Part shown: positions 5,348-9,366 of the stretch, piece by piece | Numbering within the stretch: the first letter of the stretch is position 1 | How the letters are laid out: each line of letters begins with the position of its first letter | Assembly: GCA_036736205.1 (NCBI GenBank) | Contig: DAINMX010000255.1 | Coordinates: 1 to 9,366 of the forward strand | Length of the DNA: 9,366 nt | Source: XYA12-FULL-58-9 sp001798605 | GTDB lineage: Bacteria > Myxococcota > XYA12-FULL-58-9 | Direction of reading: 5' to 3' | Notes under the pieces: generated by a model | Told to the model about the DNA's origin: nothing | Databases searched by the model: none | The model's input: the letters and a program-made list of their open reading frames with translations, nothing else | Position numbers and translations under genes: made by a program

Positions 5348-8300
5348 TTACCAAGTACAAGTAATACACGATGAGCTGCACGAAAAGTCGGCGCTCACAT
5401 ACATGGTGTTCCTCTCCATCGTGATTTCGCACGTCTGCCCCGCAGCGAAACCGCCGCAATCATCGCCCCAATAAGTGTGCGAGCCCTGCGCTTGGGTGTA
5501 GAAGTAATATTGGGTACCCTCGGGGACCTCGACTGAGCATTGGTCATAGCAAGAGTAGCCCCCATCATAATCCCCACATAGGATCTCGGGCCATTGGCCA
5601 TTCCAGTCCCGGCCAATCACGTAGCCATTCCCATACGTCTGGACGTAAATCGTATAGGTAGGCACATAGGTGCCCACACATTGTACCCCGATGTCGTTAT
5701 CGTGAGTGGCGTAGCCCGTGGATCCCCAGGTGCCACGGTCCTCAGTCCCAAACGGGCACGCCCCTATTCCACTCTCGTATCCCGCACAACGAAGATTGGC
5801 CATCCAAACAGGACCACTTCCGTCTGGAACGCTTTCTTCGGGCAACACGGTCCCTGTATCGTAGCCGTTCTCGCGGCACGCCACATGCGCATCCACGTCG
5901 TCAAAGCCCCAAAAATTCACTGTCCCCCATATGCCCGCATATTGAACTTCGAGTCGTCCCGAAGAACCACCGCCGTCGATGCGCGAGCCGCCGTAGGGAT
6001 TGGGACAGGTTCCATCACAACAATGAACCCCCACGTCATATGGGTGATCTTGCGGATTATCACCAAATGAATACCTCTCCCCAAAGTCGCAATCGTCCAG
6101 GCTCGTTTCCATGCCGGTGCATTCGAGGCGATTCATCCATACGGGTCCGCTGCCATCGGCAACAACAGTTCCGATTGAATATCCGTCATCGTATCCCATG
6201 TTCACGCAAGCCACCTTCGCATCTTTGTCGTCAAAGTATCTTGAGCCCACGGTTCCCCAATCTCCGACGAATAGTACTTCCAGGCGCCCGTGGTCCCCCC
6301 CCTCTGCAATGCGCGCCCCACCGTACTCCAGTGAACAGGAAGACGGACAACAGATGACTCCCATGTCACCGCCGTGGTTGGCATATTCGACTCCCCAGCC
6401 CTCAAAAGGACACTGGGTGATGTTGGCTTCCCTGCCGTTACAATTGACATCATCCATCCAAATCGGTCCGCTGCCGCCACTTGGTGCAAACATAGGGAGA
6501 CCCTCGGCAAATCCGAGCTCACGACACGCTACCGTCGCGCTCGGTGGGCCAAACAGGTGATAATAGACAGTTCCCCAGACGCCACCATACAACACACCGA
6601 GCCTCCCCCACCTTGCACCGCCGTCCTCAAGGCGCAGCCCACCGTATCCCGAACCAGACACCAAGAACCTTGCCACCACGGTAATGTTGGCAGTCGCGTT
6701 TACCACACAGGTGCTGGCAATCGAGCAGTCAGGCGCCGACCAGTTGCTAAATATGAATCCATTGAGTGTAGTGGCGGTGAGCGTTACCTGAGCCCCTTGT
6801 GCGAAGCTGTTCATGCAGGCATCGCCGCAATTGATGCCTCCAGGAGTCGAGGTCACTGTACCGCCGCTAGCACCGTTGCCGGTTTTGCTCACCCACAGGA
6901 TATAGCTCGGCACAAAGGTGGCGCTCACCATGGTTGCCGTCACCAACGAAACAACACAGGTTCCTGTCCCGGAGCAGCCGCCGCCCGACCAAGCAGAGAA
7001 CACGTGGTTTGCTCCTGGTTGCGCCGACAACGTCACCGACGTCCCGTAGTCATAGGCTTCGTCACAATCTGAACCGCAGCTGATACCGGCGTGTGAGGTT
7101 GAGATGACCGTGCCCGTCCCAGACTTTGTGACCGTCAGCGTGTAGGTCTTGAGCGCAAATGTGGCCGTCACATTGCGTGCTCGGTCCATCGTGAGCACAC
7201 AAGTTGTTGCCGTCGTGCAAGTATCCTTGTCCCCTGACCAGCCCGCAAAATTACTAATTGCGTTGGGCGCGGCTGTCAGCGTGATGGTCGTACCACTCAC
7301 ATAGGATTCCGTGCAATCTGAGCCGCCCGAGCCGCAATTGATACCTGGGGAACTCGAGGTCACTGTGCCTAACCCACTGCCCGTCGTTGGGTCTACGGTC
7401 AGCGCGTAGGATGGCCCGGTGGTGTTAAACGTGGCCGTAACGTTCTTGGCTGCACTCATGGTCACCACACAGGTGGCAGCCGTACCACAGGAGGCCCCAT
7501 CCCCAGACCAACCGGCAAAGGTACTATTGGTGCCAACCGCCGCGGAGAGTGTCACCTCATAGTCGCTGTTGTACGAATACGAACACGTCGTGCCACAGCT
7601 AATGCCAGCCGGGTTCGCGGTCACCGTGCCCGTGCCCGTCCCCGACTTTATGACGGTCAGTGTGTAGGTCTTGCGTATGAAGATGGCAGTGACCGACTTT
7701 GCCGCACCCATGGTCACCACGCAGGTGGCAGCCGTACCACAGGAGGTTCCATCCCCTGTCCAACCGGCAAAGGTGCACGCGCTGTCCGATGTTTGCGACA
7801 GGGTGACCGCCGTACCGTTGGCAAAGGATTCGTTGCAGTCGGCACCACAATTGATCCCCGCCGGGGTCGACACGACCGTACTTCCGTCGCGACAACCATC
7901 GTCCGTCCCCGACTTTACGACGGTCAAAGCGTAGGTGGTGCCTGACGTGTTGAATGTGGCCGTGACCGACTTGGCCGCACTCATGGTCACCACACAGGTG
8001 GCAGTCGTACCACAGGATGTCCCGTCCCCAGACCAACCGGCAAAGCTGCTGTTGGTGCCAACCGCCGCGGAGAGAGTCACACTCGTGCCGCTGTTGAAGG
8101 AATAGGTGGCATTGGGGCAGGTAGTGCCGCAACTAATGCCCGCCGGATTCGAGGTCACCGTGCCCGTGCCCGTGCCTGCTTTCGTCACGGTCAATGCGTA
8201 GGTGGTGACCTTGGTGTTGAACGTGGCGGTGGCGCTCGTGTTGCTGCTGATGTTCAACGAACACGTCCCCGTACCAGAGCCGCAAGCGCCGCCCCAACCC

Positions 8301-9366
8301 GCAAAGGTACTGCCGTTGTCCGGAGTTGCGGTGATTGATACGGGGGTTCCCCCGGCAAAGGTGCCGGTGCAAGTGTTGCCGCTGCAACTGAGGGCCGGCG
8401 TCGCGGTGATGGTGCCAGTGCCGGTGCCGGCTTTGGTCACCGTGAGGGTGTAGTTGCTCGTGTTGACCGTGAAAGTGGCCGTCACATTGCGGTCCTGAGT
8501 CATAGAGATCGGGCAATTGGCCGCTGTCCCGCATGATGACCCATCGCCACTCCAACCGGCGAAGGTATTGCCCGCGGTGGGGGATGCGGTCAGGGTCACC
8601 GCGGCATTGTAATTGTAAGTGCCCGTGCAGGTGCTACCACTGCAGGTCAATCCCGTGGCCGACACCGTGCCTTGGCCCGTGCCGGCCTTGGTCACGGTCA
8701 ACAATTGGGTGATGCCGCTGAAGGTCGCCGTGACCTCCTTGTCCTCGGTCATCGTCAGCACGCAAGTCGTCGCGGTGCCGGAGCATCCCCCGCCTGACCA
8801 ACCGCCAAAGGTGCTGTCCAGATTGCGAGTCGCCGTTAGGGTGACCGTGGTTCCAAGGGCGTACGCAGCACCGCAGGTGCTGCCGCAGTTAATGCCACCG
8901 GTGCTCGAGGTCACCGTCCCAGCGCCCGTTCCTTGTTTGTACACGCTCAACGCATGGGTGTTCGCCGCAAGGGTGAAGGAGGCAGTCACCGTGCGCGCTT
9001 GGGTCATGGAAATCGTGCAGGTTGTCGCAGTTCCACAGGATGCACCGGCTTCCCCCCAACCATCAAAGGCGTTATCAGTGCCGGGCGTCGCCGTGAGGGT
9101 CACAGAGGTTCCATCGCTGTAAGACGCGCTGCACGTTGCGCCACAGGATATTCCCGCCGGAGCGGAGGTAACCGAGCCGGCGCTCGCGCCATTGCCTTCT
9201 TTTTCCACGGTCAACAGGCGCGACGTGAGGTCGAGCGCGAAGGTGGCCACCACATTCCTGGATGCCGACATGGTCAACGTGCAAACGGGATTGGTGCCGC
9301 TACAGTCCCCAGTCCAGCCCGTAAACCCGCTGCCGCCATCTGCGGATGCCACCAGCACCACACTTT
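5348..9366 (-). CDS. Giant secreted/surface protein with InlB-like repeats and three SRCR domains (5' end missing)
   Basis: C-terminal 1,338 or more residues of a very large exported protein. The frame stays open to the window edge, and the first visible residues are the middle of a repeat, so the true start lies beyond 9366; GTG 9361 is not a real start. Numbering from that codon, residues 1-904 are one partial and ten full tandem repeats of 81-89 residues (YTLTVTKAGTGTGTV, CG..C, FAGWSGDG, TCVVTM, VTATF), resembling divergent InlB-B repeats. Residues 905-1013, 1014-1123 and 1124-1235 are three SRCR domains with the signatures GRLEV, WGTV, ACRE, DGSGPVWM and IGVQC. Residues 1236-1337 are a divergent repeat ending in CSSSCITCTW. 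Such architectures serve in adhesion or ligand binding at the cell surface, with disulfides formed outside the cytoplasm; the ligand is unknown. No transmembrane anchor, LPXTG or MYXO-CTERM-like signal is seen at the C-terminus. The stop is TAA at 5348-5350. Confidence 0.88.
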   Translation of the reverse strand, partial: SVVLVASADGGSGFTGWTGDCSGTNPVCTLTMSASRNVVATFALDLTSRLLTVEKEGNGASAGSVTSAPAGISCGATCSASYSDGTSVTLTATPGTDNAFDGWGEAGASCGTATTCTISMTQARTVTASFTLAANTHALSVYKQGTGAGTVTSSTGGINCGSTCGAAYALGTTVTLTATRNLDSTFGGWSGGGCSGTATTCVLTMTEDKEVTATFSGITQLLTVTKAGTGQGTVSATGLTCSGSTCTGTYNYNAAVTLTASPTAGNTFAGWSGDGSSCGTAANCPISMTQDRNVTATFTVNTSNYTLTVTKAGTGTGTITATPALSCSGNTCTGTFAGGTPVSITATPDNGSTFAGWGGACGSGTGTCSLNISSNTSATATFNTKVTTYALTVTKAGTGTGTVTSNPAGISCGTTCPNATYSFNSGTSVTLSAAVGTNSSFAGWSGDGTSCGTTATCVVTMSAAKSVTATFNTSGTTYALTVVKSGTDDGCRDGSTVVSTPAGINCGADCNESFANGTAVTLSQTSDSACTFAGWTGDGTSCGTAATCVVTMGAAKSVTAIFIRKTYTLTVIKSGTGTGTVTANPAGISCGTTCSYSYNSDYEVTLSAAVGTNSTFAGWSGDGASCGTAATCVVTMSAAKNVTATFNTTGPSYALTVDPTTGSGLGTVTSSSPGINCGSGGSDCTESYVSGTTITLTAAPNAISNFAGWSGDKDTCTTATTCVLTMDRARNVTATFALKTYTLTVTKSGTGTVISTSHAGISCGSDCDEAYDYGTSVTLSAQPGANHVFSAWSGGGCSGTGTCVVSLVTATMVSATFVPSYILWVSKTGNGASGGTVTSTPGGINCGDACMNSFAQGAQVTLTATTLNGFIFSNWSAPDCSIASTCVVNATANITVVARFLVSGSGYGGLRLEDGGARWGRLGVLYGGVWGTVYYHLFGPPSATVACRELGFAEGLPMFAPSGGSGPIWMDDVNCNGREANITQCPFEGWGVEYANHGGDMGVICCPSSCSLEYGGARIAEGGDHGRLEVLFVGDWGTVGSRYFDDKDAKVACVNMGYDDGYSIGTVVADGSGPVWMNRLECTGMETSLDDCDFGERYSFGDNPQDHPYDVGVHCCDGTCPNPYGGSRIDGGGSSGRLEVQYAGIWGTVNFWGFDDVDAHVACRENGYDTGTVLPEESVPDGSGPVWMANLRCAGYESGIGACPFGTEDRGTWGSTGYATHDNDIGVQCVGTYVPTYTIYVQTYGNGYVIGRDWNGQWPEILCGDYDGGYSCYDQCSVEVPEGTQYYFYTQAQGSHTYWGDDCGGFAAGQTCEITMERNTMYVSADFSCSSSCITCTW
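5657..6649 (-). other. Block of three SRCR domains within the giant protein
   Basis: Three consecutive scavenger-receptor cysteine-rich domains at 6323-6649, 5993-6322 and 5657-5992. Each shows GGxRI/L...GRLxV, WGTV, a DAxVACRExGY-like segment, (D/S)G(S)GP(V/I)WM, a Cys-x-G-x-E segment, a C(P/D)F segment and D(M/V/I)GVxC. These are the landmarks of the animal SRCR fold. Against a group A domain, the Cys after WGTV (here Tyr, Gly or Asn) and its usual partner before the D-x-GV motif are both absent in every copy. The VAC/GVxC and the two middle cysteines remain. The first two domains end in CC followed by a nearby third Cys, which may form an inter-domain link. Confidence 0.88.
6650..9361 (-). 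repeat. Tandem InlB-B-like protein repeats (one partial plus ten complete)
   Basis: Protein-level tandem array inside the giant gene. Unit boundaries, as residues from codon 9361, are about 48, 136, 220, 304, 388, 477, 565, 652, 739 and 820. Each unit has an N-terminal LTVxKxGTGxGTV strand, a first Cys pair (CGxxC or CSGxxC), a VTLTA strand, FxGWSG, a second Cys pair around SCGTAATC and a terminal VTATF strand. Four cysteines per unit suggest two disulfides. The sixth unit (residues 477-564) carries two extra cysteines, in DDGCRDGS and SACTF. Units 5 and 7 are strikingly alike at DNA level (7977-8080 against 7452-7555), a sign of recent duplication or gene conversion. Confidence 0.85.

Noticed and set aside
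4881..5459. Minus-strand open frame of 192 codons spanning the intergenic region
   Set aside because: It overlaps the end of the SRCR gene in another frame and runs through the hairpin and tandem repeat, with no recognisable motif and no support for its start.
8619..9122. Plus-strand frame of 167 codons opposite the InlB-like repeats (and others like it at 6374-7072)
   Set aside because: Its repetitive Val/Pro-rich sequence mirrors the repeats on the coding strand; it is a shadow.
6650..9361. Regularly spaced repeats that might suggest a CRISPR array
   Set aside because: The period is about 250-270 bases, the units are in-frame protein repeats of variable sequence, and there are no short identical repeats with unique spacers.

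Overview
The window looks like chromosomal DNA from a moderately GC-rich, complex Gram-negative bacterium. The best guess is a Myxococcota or Bradymonadota-type (former Deltaproteobacteria) lineage. Three things suggest this: a secreted protein joining InlB-like repeats to SRCR domains, a Cys-rich propeller lipoprotein, and a sigma/anti-sigma/caspase-family gene set. This taxonomic guess is inference only. All intact genes lie on the minus strand and read from high to low coordinates.

Region by region: (1) 5348-9366 is the 3' part of a very large secreted or surface protein whose 5' end lies beyond the window. It has a long tandem array of about 80-90-residue Cys-containing InlB-B-like repeats, then three SRCR (scavenger receptor cysteine-rich) domains, then one divergent repeat and a Cys-rich tail. 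(2) 4970-5347 is a 378-base intergenic region holding an imperfect hairpin (5103-5147), a 16-bp tandem repeat (5055-5090) and a weak promoter candidate (5027-5055). (3) 3710-4969 encodes a lipoprotein with a Cys-rich N-terminal module, an acidic linker and seven propeller-like blades. (4) 524-3580 is a compact overlapping cluster: a sigma-70/ECF-like factor, a membrane anti-sigma factor with a HX3CX2C zinc motif and a DUF4384-like outer domain, and an exported caspase-family protein with a predicted beta-rich C-terminal half. The genes overlap by 17 nt and 4 nt, so they are almost certainly co-transcribed and translationally coupled. (5) About 54-486, on the plus strand, is a decayed hipBA toxin-antitoxin pair: HipB is frameshifted and HipA is cut to its first ~56 residues, ending just beyond the caspase gene's stop codon.

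The most interesting unit is the cluster at 524-4969. It could work as a surface-signalling circuit: lipoprotein or anti-sigma outer domain senses, the sigma factor is released, and the exported caspase-fold protein is one output encoded in the same operon. The gene order, overlaps and motifs are directly visible; the signalling logic is inference. The second point of interest is the SRCR block, a domain best known from animal immunity and adhesion proteins. Here all three copies lack the same two cysteines that form one disulfide in animal domains.
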